From Rhodobacter sp. (GTDB lineage: Bacteria > Pseudomonadota > Alphaproteobacteria > Rhodobacterales > Rhodobacteraceae), in the NCBI GenBank assembly GCA_027487575.1, contig JAIYDJ010000070.1:1-43219 (forward strand): a stretch of 43,219 nt of DNA, written 5' to 3'. The position numbers and the translations under genes are program-made. The notes under the pieces were generated by a model. The model did not search any database. It had not been told where the DNA came from and was given only the letters and a program-made list of their open reading frames with translations. This document shows positions 1 through 12,528 of this stretch, in pieces; positions within the stretch are counted from its first letter, which is position 1, and every line of letters begins with the position of its first letter.

Positions 1-1
1 A

Positions 2-1126
2 GGCACGACGACGGGTTTGCAGGACTGGATCACCGGCTTTCGCGCCCGCGCGCTGAGTGCCGGGATCAGCGCGGGCGTTTTCGATGGGGCGATGGCCGGG
101 CTGACGCATTTGCCGGATGTGGTCCGGCGCGACAGGAACCAGAACGAGTTCACCAAGACGATCTGGGACTATCTCGACACCGCCACGTCCGACGACCGAG
201 TGGCGGGCGGTGTGAAGGCGCTGGCCAGACATGCCGATCTGCTGGACCGGATCGAAGCGGCTTACGGGGTCGACAAAGAGGTGGTCACTGCGATCTGGGG
301 GCTTGAATCGGCCTATGGCGCGGTGCGCGGCGACGTCCGCACGCTGGAGGCGCTGGCAACGCTGGCCTATGACGGGCGGCGCGGGGCGTTCTTTGAAGGG
401 CAGTTGCTGGCGGCCTTGCAGATCCTGCAAGCCGGGCACACGACGGCGGACCGGATGATCGGGTCCTGGGCCGGGGCGATGGGGCACACGCAGTTCATGC
501 CGACCTCGTTCCAGACCTTTGCCGTCGATTTCACCGGTGACGGGCGGCGCGACATCTGGGGCGACGACCCTGCCGATGCGCTGGCCTCGACCGCCGCCTA
601 TCTGGCGAAGAACGGCTGGACCATGGGGCAGCCTTGGGGGCTGGAAGTGCGGCTGCCTGAAGGTTTCGACTATGGGAAGACGGGAGAGCGGGTGAAGAAG
701 GCGGTCGCCGAGTGGCAGATGGCAGGGGTCACGCCGTGGGACGGAGGCGATCTGCCGGACCACGGGCCAGCCTCGGTTCTGCTGCCGGGCGGGGCGCGGG
801 GGGCGGCCTTCCTGATCTTTGCCAATTTTCAGGTGATCGAGACCTACAACACCGCCGACGCCTATGTGATCGCAGTCGGGCATCTGGCCGACCGGCTCAG
901 GGGCGGCAATGCCATCCAGGCCGGGTGGCCGCGCGAGTTGCGGGCGCTGACCTTGCCGGAACGGATCGAACTGCAGGAACGGCTGACCGGTGCGGGGTTC
1001 GATGCGGGCGGGGTGGATGGCAAGATCGGACCGCTGACCATCGCGGCGGTGCGGGGGTTCCAGCGGTCGGTCGGGTTGGTGGCGGACGGTTATCCCAGCC
1101 TCGACATCCTGACGCGGTTGCGCTGA
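2..1126 (+). CDS. Lytic murein transglycosylase, MltB-like (5' partial)
   Basis: Cleaves the beta-1,4 MurNAc-GlcNAc bond of peptidoglycan with anhydro-muropeptide formation; such enzymes act in the periplasm. The frame is open to the left edge, so the true start and the signal peptide lie outside the window. A TTG at 17 is only an internal codon by position. The SLT_2-type catalytic domain fills about the first 290 residues. The motif AIWGLESAYG carries the putative catalytic Glu (about residue 97 counted from the codon at 17), and the AMGHTQFMP substrate-groove motif follows. The last 65 residues (LPERIELQERLTGAGFDAGG onward) look like a PG_binding_1 peptidoglycan-binding domain, as in many alphaproteobacterial MltB homologues. 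It ends about 120 bases before the DUF1993 gene, on the same strand. The family assignment is firm; the exact Mlt subclass is less so. Confidence 0.9.
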   Translation, partial: GTTTGLQDWITGFRARALSAGISAGVFDGAMAGLTHLPDVVRRDRNQNEFTKTIWDYLDTATSDDRVAGGVKALARHADLLDRIEAAYGVDKEVVTAIWGLESAYGAVRGDVRTLEALATLAYDGRRGAFFEGQLLAALQILQAGHTTADRMIGSWAGAMGHTQFMPTSFQTFAVDFTGDGRRDIWGDDPADALASTAAYLAKNGWTMGQPWGLEVRLPEGFDYGKTGERVKKAVAEWQMAGVTPWDGGDLPDHGPASVLLPGGARGAAFLIFANFQVIETYNTADAYVIAVGHLADRLRGGNAIQAGWPRELRALTLPERIELQERLTGAGFDAGGVDGKIGPLTIAAVRGFQRSVGLVADGYPSLDILTRLR

Positions 1127-1248
1127 TCCCCGAACGGGCCGCCGTTCTCGGGGGGATCGACCCCCCTCACCCGGCTTTGGCGACGGCGGCACTGGCGCGG
1201 CCGCACCTTCCGGCGTAGCGTCACGCCGACATGTGCAGGAGACCCCCG

Positions 1249-1749
1249 ATGTTTGACCACACCATTCCCCCGATGACACGCGCCCTGTCCGCCCTTGGTG
1301 CCATTCTGGCCAAGGCCGAGGCGCATGCGACGGCCCGCAAGATCGACCCGGCGGCCCTGCTGACAGCGCGGCTGTTTCCCGACATGTTCACCCTGACCCG
1401 GCAGGTGCAACTGACCGCCGATTTCTGCGCACGGGCCGGGGCGCGGCTGACCGGGGCGGAAGTGCCGTCCTTTCCGGACACCGAAACCAGCTTTGCCGAG
1501 CTGATTGCACGGGTGAACAAGGCGCGGGACTATCTGCTGTCGCTGGACCCTGCCGGGTTTCAGGGCGCGGCAGAGCGGGTCGTGACGATCAAGATGCGCG
1601 GGCAGGACGTTCAGATGCCCGGGCTGCAGTACCTGACGATGTATTCGCTGCCGCAGGTCTATTTCCATGCGGCAACGGCCTACGGCATCCTGCGCCACAA
1701 CGGGGTGGAAGTCGGCAAGATGGACTACATGGGCGTCGCGGCGCAGTAG
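1249..1749 (+). CDS. DUF1993 family protein
   Basis: A 166-residue protein without signal peptide or membrane segment, so probably cytosolic. The start is the ATG at 1249, because CAGGAG at 1236-1241 sits 7 bases upstream; the ATG at 1231 would place that site inside the gene. The opening (MFDHTIPPMTRALSALGAIL), the TARLFPDMFTLTRQVQLTAD segment and the C-terminal LPQVYFHAATAYGILRHNGV are typical of DUF1993. That family is mostly helical and resembles the DinB fold; its biochemical function is not established. The His residues at the end of the family's last helices are present. It is convergent with an MFS transporter, with only 6 bases between the stop codons. Confidence 0.85.
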   Translation: MFDHTIPPMTRALSALGAILAKAEAHATARKIDPAALLTARLFPDMFTLTRQVQLTADFCARAGARLTGAEVPSFPDTETSFAELIARVNKARDYLLSLDPAGFQGAAERVVTIKMRGQDVQMPGLQYLTMYSLPQVYFHAATAYGILRHNGVEVGKMDYMGVAAQ

Positions 1750-1755
1750 CCGGGA

Positions 1756-2946
1756 TCAGCGGGCGGGCGCTGCCGCAGGGACATCGTGACCGTCCGCTGC
1801 AGCCGCCCGCCCGGCCAGGATAGCGACACCCAGCAACAGCAGGGCAAGCGTGGCAAAGGTGACGCGGAACCCGACCGCCTCGGCGACAAAGCCGATCGAC
1901 GACGGGGCGACGAGGATGCCGCAGTACCCCAACATCGTGACCGTCGCGATTCCCGCCCCCGAAGCGATGCCGGGCTGGTTCCCGGCGGCGGAAAACAGGA
2001 TCGGCACCATGTTCGCGACGCCGAGGCCGGCCACTGCAAAACCGGCCAATGCCACGGTTTCGTGCGGGGCCACGGCGGCCAGCATCAGCCCGGCCGCCCC
2101 GACGAAGCCGGACATCCGCAAGGTCGCCACCGCGCCGAACCGGTTGCGGATGCTGTCCCCCGCAAACCGCATCACCGCCATCGTCGCCGAGAAAAGCCCG
2201 AAGGCCAGTCCAGATACCGCCAGGCCCGACCCCAGGTCGTCGGACAGGTAAAGTGCGGCCCAGTCCAGCACGGCCCCCTCGGGCACCATCGAAAACAGGG
2301 CCATCGCGCCAAGCAGCCACAGGATCGGCTGGCGTGGGAACAGCGCGGTGCGCGGCTCTGCCGCCGGTCTGCGCGCCGGGGCATGTTCGCCTATCAGAAA
2401 CCTTGACGCTCCTGCCACCAGCGCCGCAGCGGCAAGGGCCACCGCCAGCGCCTGCGCCTCTGCGCCGAACCGCGCCAAGATAATCCCGCCCAGCGATGCG
2501 CCGACAAATCCGCCAAGGCTCCAGAAGCCATGCGAGGACGACATGATCGCCCGGCCCAGCCCCCGCTCGACCTCGACAGCGTTGGCATTCATCGCCACAT
2601 CCATGCAGCCGATCGCTGCGCCCATCGCGGCCATCGCCAGCGCCAGCATCCACAGGTTGGGCGCAAACACCACAAGCGGCAGAACCGGCACGACCAGAAT
2701 TCCCAGCGCCACCAGAACCCGGCGCGCGCCGAAGGTGGCGATCAGCCGCCCGGAGTACAGCATCGACCCGACCGCCCCCACCCCCAGCCCCAGGATCAGC
2801 AGGCCCAGGGTGGACTCGCCGATCTGGTGGCGCGGCAGCAGAAGCGGAATCTGCGGCGCCCAGGCACCCATGATCATTCCGTTCGCGGTGAACATCCCGG
2901 CCACAGCCCAGCGTCCGATCCGCATCGCCCGTCCATCGTCGCGCAT
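1756..2946 (-). CDS. MFS transporter, YbjJ-like
   Basis: Integral inner-membrane transporter of the major facilitator superfamily, 396 residues with about 12 hydrophobic segments. The conserved stretch GCMDVAMNANAVEVERGLGR followed by an SSSHGFWSLGG segment resembles the E. coli YbjJ type of MFS proteins; the substrate is not known to me. The open frame extends upstream to 3189. I chose the ATG at 2946 (MRDDGRAMRIG) because the reverse strand has a GGAGG ribosome site 5 bases upstream, whereas the ATG at 2976 has none and the longer N-terminus is Arg/Cys-rich, unlike an MFS protein. It is transcribed away from the NIDO-Hint gene, with about 250 bases of shared upstream region. Confidence 0.85.
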   Translation of the reverse strand: MRDDGRAMRIGRWAVAGMFTANGMIMGAWAPQIPLLLPRHQIGESTLGLLILGLGVGAVGSMLYSGRLIATFGARRVLVALGILVVPVLPLVVFAPNLWMLALAMAAMGAAIGCMDVAMNANAVEVERGLGRAIMSSSHGFWSLGGFVGASLGGIILARFGAEAQALAVALAAAALVAGASRFLIGEHAPARRPAAEPRTALFPRQPILWLLGAMALFSMVPEGAVLDWAALYLSDDLGSGLAVSGLAFGLFSATMAVMRFAGDSIRNRFGAVATLRMSGFVGAAGLMLAAVAPHETVALAGFAVAGLGVANMVPILFSAAGNQPGIASGAGIATVTMLGYCGILVAPSSIGFVAEAVGFRVTFATLALLLLGVAILAGRAAAADGHDVPAAAPAR

Positions 2947-3195
2947 CTGCCCCTCCGGCTGTTTTGCCGCCGTCATAGGGGATGACGGTCCGGGGCGAAA
3001 GCCATGCGCGCGGCGAAAGCCCTGCGCGGGGCGTCTTTGTTCACGACCTGACACCGGATTTGTTTCGGGCCGGTCAACAAATTCCGCTTCCGGGCGGCAA
3101 AAGGCACGAAATCGCGAAAACGCCAGAATGCAGCCGCAGGCGAAACACATCCTGCGGGCTGATTGTTTCCAGATGGCAACAACAGGCATCAGGCA

Positions 3196-6497
<3,302 letters not shown>

Positions 6498-6551
6498 TCA
6501 GGGCTGACAGAACAGCCGGGAGGCCATGGCAATCTCTGCAAAAGGCGCGCG

Positions 6552-8972
6552 TCACGTTCCGCGCGGTTTGGCGCGCAGGGTGGGTTCGGCCGCCGTGGGG
6601 TCTTCGGGCCAGGGATGGCGGGGGTAGGTGCCGCGCATGTCGCGGCGCACGTCGGCATAGGTGTTGGCCCAGAACCCCGGCAGATCGGAAGTGACCTGCA
6701 CCGGTTTCTGCCCCGGCGACAGCAGGGTGATCTTCAAGGGCTGCCGGGCCGCACCAACCACCGGATGCACCGTCACGCCGAACATTTCCTGCAGGCGCAC
6801 CTCGATGGCCGGGGTGTCGCCGTCATAGTCGATGGGAATCCTGCGCCCCAATGGGGTTTCGAACGCCGCAGGAACCGTCCGGTCCAGCAGGGCGAGCCTG
6901 TCCCAGCCGATCCGCGCCTTCAATGGCTCGGTCAGGTCAAGGCTGCGCAGATCCGCCTCGCTGCGCAGGCCGTCCAGATGCGGCAGCAGCCAGTCATCGG
7001 CCAGCAGCGCCGCGTCCGTCACCTCGGGCCAGTCCGGGGCCCGGGCCAGCGCGATCCGGGCGCGAAGCCGCCGCGCGGCAGGCGTCCAGGGCAGGCCCAG
7101 AAGGCGCACACCCTCCAGCGCCGCGCGCGCCAGTGCCTGAGCCGGCGCGTCGGGCCAGGCCCTGTCATCCAGCACGATCGCCCCCAGCCGTTCCTGCCGG
7201 CGCGCCACCACCCGGCCCTCGCGGCGCGACCATTCGCACACCTCATGCCAGCCGATGCGGTCGCCCAGCACCGCGCGCAGGTCCGCCTCGGCAATCGCGA
7301 TGCCCTGCCGCACCTGCGCCTCGCGCGCGTCGCCGTCCAGATCGGTCGCCACGATCAGCCGCGCCCCGGCCAGCGGCGTGCCCGGTGCCATCGCGGCCCC
7401 CTTCCCTCCGGAAAGCAGCCAGCGCGGTGCGTCGCCCTTGCGGCGCAAGCCGATGCGGTCGGGATAGGCCAGCGCCGCCATCTGCCCAAGCCCCAAGCCC
7501 GCATCCGGCCCGCCCCGAAGCCTGCGCGCCTCGGCCCGCACCCGTTCGACCACCGGGCGCGAAACGGCAAAGCTGTGCTCGGCCTCGAACCGGCGCGGGT
7601 CGGTGACGGCGGCCACCCGCAGCGCAAGGTCGGGGGGTGCCCCCCGCAGCGGGTCCCGCTCGGCCAGAAGCGCGGCCAGCACGGACGCCCCCGATCCCGC
7701 CACTTCCAGCATATGCGCCAGACGCGGATGCAAGGGGCGCGCCGCCAGTTTGCGGCCATGCGCGGTGATCCCACCCGCATCCAGCGCGCCCAGATCGGTC
7801 AGCAACGCCTTCGCCTCGGCCAGCACGCCCGGGTTGGGGGGCGTCAGGAACGGCAGGTCCTCGGCCCCCCACAGCGCCAATTCCAGCGCAAGCGCGGTCA
7901 GGTCGGCCGATTCGATCTCGGCCGGGGGGAAGGCCGCCAGCGCGCCCTCCTCTCCCTTGGTCCACAGCCTATAGCAGACCCCCGCCGCCACCCGGCCGGC
8001 CCTGCCACGCCGCTGTTCCGCCTCGGCCTTGGTCACGCGTTCGGTGACCAGCCGCGACATGCCCGAACTGGCGTCGAACCGCGCCCGCCGCGCCCGACCG
8101 CCATCCACCACCACCCGCACATCGGGCAAGGTCAGCGAGGTTTCGGCAATCGACGTCGCCAGCACCACCTTGCGCCGGTCGCTTGGCCCCAGCGCCGCCC
8201 GCTGTGCGGCAAACTCCATCGCGCCGAACAGCGGGCGCACATCGCAGCCGGGCAGGTTCAGCATCGCCTCGACCCGCCGGATTTCCCCCTCGCCCGGCAG
8301 AAAAACCAGCACCCCGCCCGTCGTTTCCTCCACCGCCTGCCGGACCAGCCCGGCCACCGCCGCCTCGTGACGCAGCGACGCATCGACCGGCCGCCCCAGC
8401 CAGCGGGTTTCCACCGGAAAAGCCCGCCCTGCCGAGGTGATGACCGGTGCATCTCCCATCAAAACCGCCACCGGAGCCGCGTCGAGCGTGGCCGACATCA
8501 CCACCAGCACCAGATCCTCGCGCAGTTGCCGGATCTCCAGCGCCAGCGCCAACCCCAGATCGGCGTTCAGGCTGCGTTCGTGAAACTCGTCGAAGATCAG
8601 GGCGCCGATACCCGGCAAGGCCGCGTCCGACTGGATCATCCGGGTCAGGATGCCTTCGGTCACCACCTCGATCCGGGTCTGCGGCCCGGCCACCGCCTCG
8701 CCCCGGATGCGGTAGCCGATGGTCCGCCCGACCGGCTCGCCCAGCGTTTCCGCCATCCGTTCCGCCGCTGCCCGCGCCGCCAGCCTGCGCGGTTCCAGCA
8801 TCACGATCCGCCCCCGGATCAATCCCGACGCCAGCAGGTCCAGCGGCACACGGGTGGTTTTCCCGGCACCGGGCGGGGCCTGCAGCACGGCCATTCCGCG
8901 CGCGGCAATCGCGGCGCGCAGGGCGGGCAGGGCATCATCGATCGGAAGGGGCTGCGGGCCAGGTTCGGGCAT
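6552..8972 (-). CDS. hrpB: ATP-dependent helicase HrpB
   Basis: DExH-box superfamily 2 RNA-type helicase of 806 residues, the usual HrpB length. Visible motifs are Walker A GAGKTT (residues 35-40), DEFH (128-131), SAT (160-162) and motif VI QRRGRAGR (320-327). These are followed by the helicase-associated region and a C-terminal HrpB domain ending with the characteristic LPGFWANTYADVRRDMRGTY and YPRHPWPEDP segments. In E. coli HrpB has no clear phenotype; a cytosolic role in RNA remodelling is assumed. It starts 6 bases downstream of the DUF3108 gene on the same strand, so the two are probably cotranscribed. The frame is intact throughout. Confidence 0.96.
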   Translation of the reverse strand: MPEPGPQPLPIDDALPALRAAIAARGMAVLQAPPGAGKTTRVPLDLLASGLIRGRIVMLEPRRLAARAAAERMAETLGEPVGRTIGYRIRGEAVAGPQTRIEVVTEGILTRMIQSDAALPGIGALIFDEFHERSLNADLGLALALEIRQLREDLVLVVMSATLDAAPVAVLMGDAPVITSAGRAFPVETRWLGRPVDASLRHEAAVAGLVRQAVEETTGGVLVFLPGEGEIRRVEAMLNLPGCDVRPLFGAMEFAAQRAALGPSDRRKVVLATSIAETSLTLPDVRVVVDGGRARRARFDASSGMSRLVTERVTKAEAEQRRGRAGRVAAGVCYRLWTKGEEGALAAFPPAEIESADLTALALELALWGAEDLPFLTPPNPGVLAEAKALLTDLGALDAGGITAHGRKLAARPLHPRLAHMLEVAGSGASVLAALLAERDPLRGAPPDLALRVAAVTDPRRFEAEHSFAVSRPVVERVRAEARRLRGGPDAGLGLGQMAALAYPDRIGLRRKGDAPRWLLSGGKGAAMAPGTPLAGARLIVATDLDGDAREAQVRQGIAIAEADLRAVLGDRIGWHEVCEWSRREGRVVARRQERLGAIVLDDRAWPDAPAQALARAALEGVRLLGLPWTPAARRLRARIALARAPDWPEVTDAALLADDWLLPHLDGLRSEADLRSLDLTEPLKARIGWDRLALLDRTVPAAFETPLGRRIPIDYDGDTPAIEVRLQEMFGVTVHPVVGAARQPLKITLLSPGQKPVQVTSDLPGFWANTYADVRRDMRGTYPRHPWPEDPTAAEPTLRAKPRGT

Positions 8973-8978
8973 GCGGCC

Positions 8979-9674
8979 TTATCGCCGTTTCAGCCGCACC
9001 TTGCCATAGACAGTCTGCGCCGACGCCTCCACCACCCGCATCAGCCCACCCTCGGGGGCATAGGTCACCTCCAGCGGAAAGCGGGACCGTTCGGCCATCT
9101 CTTCGGGCGTGTATCCCGCGATCCGACGGTATTCGCCCGTGCAGGTTACCCCGTTCCCCGACAGCGCAAAGGCGCTGCGCCGCCGCCCGTCAAAAACATC
9201 GTAGGCCACGGTGCATCCCTGCCCGGCGGGCAGGTCGCGCAGACCGGCGAACAGCGCGGTGGCAGGGTCCAGCGTGCCGCCCTGCGCGGCGGGGTCCAGC
9301 AGTTCGGGACCATCGGGGCGGGGCGAGGTATAGGAGACGACCTTCGGCACTCCGGCATCATACACGATCTCGACCTCCGACTGCCGCCGTCCGGTGTCGG
9401 CCTCCTCGTTGTACCGGACGGGGGCGAAACGCTCGGCAACCCGTCCTTCCGCGTCGCCGGTAAAGCGCACCCGCCGGACGACCCCCGCCAGCCCGTCAGA
9501 CCGGATCGTCACCCGCACGCGGTAGCGCCCGTCGGTCACCGCGCTTGCCATCGAAAGCTCGGCCACCTTCAGCCCCTGCAGCGTCACGTCGAACTGCGCC
9601 TCCTCGGCGGCAGCCAGACCGCCACAAGCCCAGCACAGGACCGCCACCATCAGACCCCGGATGCCCTTGCTCAC
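8979..9674 (-). CDS. DUF3108 domain periplasmic protein
   Basis: A 231-residue protein. The start is a GTG at 9674 (VSKGIRGLMVAV), preceded by GGGGAG at 7-base spacing; no ATG in this frame has a comparable site. A signal peptide covers about residues 1-23 (hydrophobic LMVAVLCWACGGLAAA, cleaved near AAA-EE). The mature part matches DUF3108: FDVTLQGLKVAELSM at the front, YAPEGGLMRVVEASAQTVYG at the end. DUF3108 proteins are periplasmic beta-rich proteins without an established biochemical role. The gene is divergent from meaB, with 66 bases between the start codons, and continues into hrpB. A longer open frame upstream is antisense to meaB and was discarded. Confidence 0.87.
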   Translation of the reverse strand: MSKGIRGLMVAVLCWACGGLAAAEEAQFDVTLQGLKVAELSMASAVTDGRYRVRVTIRSDGLAGVVRRVRFTGDAEGRVAERFAPVRYNEEADTGRRQSEVEIVYDAGVPKVVSYTSPRPDGPELLDPAAQGGTLDPATALFAGLRDLPAGQGCTVAYDVFDGRRRSAFALSGNGVTCTGEYRRIAGYTPEEMAERSRFPLEVTYAPEGGLMRVVEASAQTVYGKVRLKRR

Positions 9675-9740
9675 GCCCGCACTCCCCCACTGGCCAAACC
9701 CCGGATCATGGGGCAGAAGTTGAACAGATGCCAAAATCGG

Positions 9741-10739
9741 ATGACAGTGCTGCAACATCAAGCCCCTCCTGACGCGCAAAGCCTTGCGGAAGCCGTGCAG
9801 AGCGGTGACCGGCGCAGTCTGGCGCGTGCGATCACGCTGGTGGAAAGTGCGCGGCCGGACCACCGCACGCAGGCGCAGGCGCTGCTGGCCGCCCTTGGCA
9901 CCGCGCGGCAGGCGCTGCGCATCGGGCTGTCGGGCACGCCCGGGGTCGGCAAATCGACCTTCATCGAGACGTTCGGCCTGATGCTGACCGCGCAGGGTCT
10001 GCGCGTGGCGGTGCTGGCGGTCGACCCGTCTTCGGCCCGGTCGGGCGGCTCGATTCTGGGTGACAAGACGCGGATGGAGCGGCTGTCCCGCGACCCGCGC
10101 GCCTTCATCCGCCCGTCGCCCAGCCAGACCCATCTGGGCGGTGTGGCCCGCCGCACGCGCGAGGCGGTGGCCCTGTGCGAAGGGGCGGGGTTCGACGTGG
10201 TGCTGATCGAGACGGTCGGCGTGGGCCAATCCGAAACCGTGGTGGCCGAACTTTGCGACATCTTCCTTTTGCTGCTGGCCCCGGCTGGAGGGGATGAGTT
10301 GCAGGGGGTCAAGCGCGGCATCATGGAAATGGCCGACCTGATCGTGGTCAACAAGGCCGATGGCGACCTGAAACAGGCGGCGCTGCGCACCTGCGCCGAC
10401 TATTCCGGCGCGCTGCACCTGCTGCGCCGCCGCCCGCAGGACCCCGAGGGATATCCCCGCGCGATGACCGCCTCGGCGCTGGACCATTCGGGTCTGGACC
10501 TTGTCTGGGCCGAAGTGAGGCATCTGGCCGACTGGCGGCGCGCGCGGGGTTTCTGGGCGGCGCGGCGGGCGGAACAGGCGCGGCACTGGTTCGTGCAGGA
10601 GGTCAAGCAGGGTTTGCTGTCGGCACTGACCCGCGAACCGGCGCGGACCCTGATGGCAGAGCTGGGGCGCGACGTCGCGGCAGGCGCGCTGACCCCCGAG
10701 GCCGCAGCGGCGCGCGTGCTGGACGGCCTTTCGGCCTGA
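9741..10739 (+). CDS. meaB: Methylmalonyl-CoA mutase-associated GTPase MeaB
   Basis: G3E-family P-loop GTPase of 332 residues that protects and loads adenosylcobalamin-dependent methylmalonyl-CoA mutase. Motifs: Walker A GTPGVGKST (65-73), VDPSSARSGGSILGDKTRM, the switch segment ETVGVGQSE (157-165) and NKAD (204-207). The C-terminal helices mediate dimerisation in the family. The start is the ATG at 9741; the ribosome site is weak (CGG), but homologues begin near here, and further upstream the frame is antisense to DUF3108 and hrpB. No mutase gene (mcm/scpA) is adjacent, so the client enzyme lies elsewhere, or the protein serves another B12-dependent acyl-CoA mutase such as ethylmalonyl-CoA mutase (inference). 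Confidence 0.95.
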   Translation: MTVLQHQAPPDAQSLAEAVQSGDRRSLARAITLVESARPDHRTQAQALLAALGTARQALRIGLSGTPGVGKSTFIETFGLMLTAQGLRVAVLAVDPSSARSGGSILGDKTRMERLSRDPRAFIRPSPSQTHLGGVARRTREAVALCEGAGFDVVLIETVGVGQSETVVAELCDIFLLLLAPAGGDELQGVKRGIMEMADLIVVNKADGDLKQAALRTCADYSGALHLLRRRPQDPEGYPRAMTASALDHSGLDLVWAEVRHLADWRRARGFWAARRAEQARHWFVQEVKQGLLSALTREPARTLMAELGRDVAAGALTPEAAAARVLDGLSA

Positions 10740-10825
10740 CGCCGCCTGTCACGAAACTGTCGATGGCAGAGCCGCGACGCCCCGTGCCAAGGTGACTCGA
10801 ACCCGTTTGATCAAAGGCCGAACCC

Positions 10826-11596
10826 ATGACCCAATCCGACAAGGCCCGCGCTTTTGCCACCCTGCACAAGCCCGGCACGCCGGTCGTGCTGTTCAACGTG
10901 TGGGATGCAGGCGGCGCGGTGGCGCTGGAAAAGGTCGGCGCGCCTGCCATCGCCACCGGCAGCCACGGTGTTGCCGAATCGCTGGGGTATGGTGACGGCG
11001 AAAAGACTCCGCTGGACGATGTGCTGTATCTGGTGCGGCGGGTGACGGCGTTGGTCGCCGTTCCGGTGACGGTCGATTTCGAGGGGGCCTATGCGCCGGA
11101 CCCGGCTGGCGTCGCCGCCAATGTCACCCGGCTGATCGACGCGGGGGCGATCGGGTTGAACTTCGAGGATCAGGTGATCGGCACCAAGACGCTGCACCCG
11201 GTCGAGGCGCAGGCCGCGCGAATCGCTGCCATCCGGGCCGCCGGAGATGCCCGCGAGGTGCCGATCTTCATCAACGCCCGCACCGACTTGTTTCTCAAGG
11301 CCCCCGCCGACCAGCATGCGGCTCTCGTCCCCGAGGCGCTGGCCCGCGCCGCCGCCTATGCGGCCGCCGGGGCATCGGGGCTTTTCGTGCCGGGGTTGAC
11401 CGATCCCGTTCTGATGGGCGCGATTGTCCGGGGAACGGCCCTGCCCGTAAACGCGATGGCCAGCCCGGCGCAGCAACCGCCCGCTGTTCTGGCCGCGGCA
11501 GGCGTGGCGCGGATCAGCCATGGCCCGTTCCCGTGGAACGCCGCGATGGCGGCCTTTGTCGAAGGCTGGCGCGCCGCCACCGCGCATCAGGCCTGA
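10826..11596 (+). CDS. Isocitrate lyase/PEP mutase superfamily enzyme
   Basis: A 256-residue cytosolic TIM-barrel protein of the PEP mutase/isocitrate lyase superfamily. Visible family signatures are NVWDAGGA (24-31), the Mg-site region VDFEGAY (83-89), GLNFEDQ (110-116) and the [10 protein letters not shown] segment. The KKCGH catalytic loop of isocitrate and methylisocitrate lyases is absent, so it is not one of those lyases. A hydrolase or lyase acting on another 2-oxo- or hydroxy-acid, or a carboxyvinyl-phosphonate type reaction, is possible; the substrate cannot be read from sequence. It follows meaB by 86 bases on the same strand, which may be chance or may point to C3-C4 acid metabolism. 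Confidence 0.85.
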   Translation: MTQSDKARAFATLHKPGTPVVLFNVWDAGGAVALEKVGAPAIATGSHGVAESLGYGDGEKTPLDDVLYLVRRVTALVAVPVTVDFEGAYAPDPAGVAANVTRLIDAGAIGLNFEDQVIGTKTLHPVEAQAARIAAIRAAGDAREVPIFINARTDLFLKAPADQHAALVPEALARAAAYAAAGASGLFVPGLTDPVLMGAIVRGTALPVNAMASPAQQPPAVLAAAGVARISHGPFPWNAAMAAFVEGWRAATAHQA

Positions 11597-11648
11597 CCGC
11601 AAGGGAACAGCGGGCGCAGGAAACGGGGGGCGGGATGGCAGTCCCCGC

Positions 11649-11677
11649 TTGACGCCCCCCTGCTTTGCCCTTAAAGC
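11649..11677 (+). promoter_or_regulatory. Candidate sigma-70 promoter for rpmB
   Basis: TTGACG (11649-11654) matches the -35 consensus at 5 of 6 positions. After a 17-base spacer, TAAAGC (11672-11677) is a weak -10. It would give a leader of about 60-65 bases before the rpmB start. The spacing is ideal, but the -10 is poor, so this is only a candidate. Confidence 0.35.
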
Positions 11678-11747
11678 CCATAAATCGAATTCGGATGCCG
11701 CCCTGCGGGTGGGCGTTCCTCATTTATGTAAGACAAGGATCACGACC

Positions 11748-12038
11748 ATGTCGCGCGTCTGCGAACTCACGGGCAAGGGCCCGATGTCTGGCAACAAGGT
11801 CAGCCATGCCAACAACAAGACCCGTCGGCGTTTTCTGCCGAACCTGAACGTTGTCAGCCTGATCTCCGATACGCTGGGCCAGACCTTCAAGCTGAAGATC
11901 TCGGCAGCGGCGCTGCGGTCGGTGGATCACCGTGGCGGGCTTGACGCCTATCTGGCCAAGGCCAAGGACGACGAACTGTCGGCCGACGCGCAGAAGATCA
12001 AGAAAGAGATTGCCAAGAAGGTTCAGGCTGCGGCCTGA
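11748..12038 (+). CDS. rpmB: 50S ribosomal protein L28
   Basis: Structural protein of the large ribosomal subunit, 96 residues, the length usual in alphaproteobacteria. The N-terminus [20 protein letters not shown] and the following [12 protein letters not shown] are the L28 signature; [13 protein letters not shown] follows in the C-terminal half. AAGGA at 11735-11739 lies 8 bases before the ATG. It is a single-gene unit with its own candidate promoter and a clear rho-independent terminator directly after. Confidence 0.97.
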   Translation: MSRVCELTGKGPMSGNKVSHANNKTRRRFLPNLNVVSLISDTLGQTFKLKISAAALRSVDHRGGLDAYLAKAKDDELSADAQKIKKEIAKKVQAAA

Positions 12039-12057
12039 CACTTTTTCGGTTCTAGGC

Positions 12058-12092
12058 AAAAGGTCCCGGCCGTCGCGCGGTCGGGGCCTTTT
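12058..12092 (+). terminator. Rho-independent terminator of rpmB
   Basis: Inverted repeat with arms 12058-12072 and 12078-12092 (AAAAGGTCCCGGCCG against CGGTCGGGGCCTTTT; 13 Watson-Crick pairs plus two G-T pairs) and a 5-base loop. It ends in TTTT and begins with AAAA, so it could work in both directions. It starts 19 bases after the rpmB stop. Confidence 0.88.
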
Positions 12093-12147
12093 GGTTTGCG
12101 GCCATCTGTCCTCTTGGCCTTGCGAGGCCAACGCGATAGGACACCCC

Positions 12148-12489
12148 ATGGCTTTCCTTTTCCGCCTTGCCCTGATCCTGATCCTGGTTGCCTCTTCGGT
12201 GGTCATGGCTCCGACGCGCGGCGCGATGGCGGGCCTGTCGCAGATCGAGATCTGTGGGGCGGCGGGCACGGAAACGGTCACGCTGGACGCCCGTGGCAAC
12301 CCGGTCGGTCCGCATCATCCCTGCCCTGACTGCATCGCCTGCCATACCGCAGGTCTGCTGGCCGAACCCCCGGCCACGCGGTTCGGCGGGGTGGTCCTGC
12401 GCTTTGCCTATCCCGTGGCGCGCGATTCGGTTGTGGCGGGGATTTTGGCCATCCACCCCACGGCGCGGGGACCGCCGTTGTCGGCCTGA
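12148..12489 (+). CDS. Small exported Cys-motif protein, DUF2946-like
   Basis: A 113-residue protein with an N-terminal hydrophobic signal or anchor (MAFLFRLALILILVASSVVM). It has a short Cys/His-rich motif, HPCPDCIACH, in the middle (Cys at about residues 56, 59 and 62). Such a motif after a signal sequence recalls DUF2946 proteins, which are often found next to copper genes. A metal-binding role is inference from the motif and from the downstream PCu(A)C gene 39 bases away. The start ATG at 12148 has a TAGG-type site 7 bases upstream. It could equally be an uncharacterised Rhodobacterales envelope protein. Confidence 0.6.
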   Translation: MAFLFRLALILILVASSVVMAPTRGAMAGLSQIEICGAAGTETVTLDARGNPVGPHHPCPDCIACHTAGLLAEPPATRFGGVVLRFAYPVARDSVVAGILAIHPTARGPPLSA

Positions 12490-12528
12490 ACGGACACTTT
12501 CGCTTCAGATCAACCGACAGGATATCCC

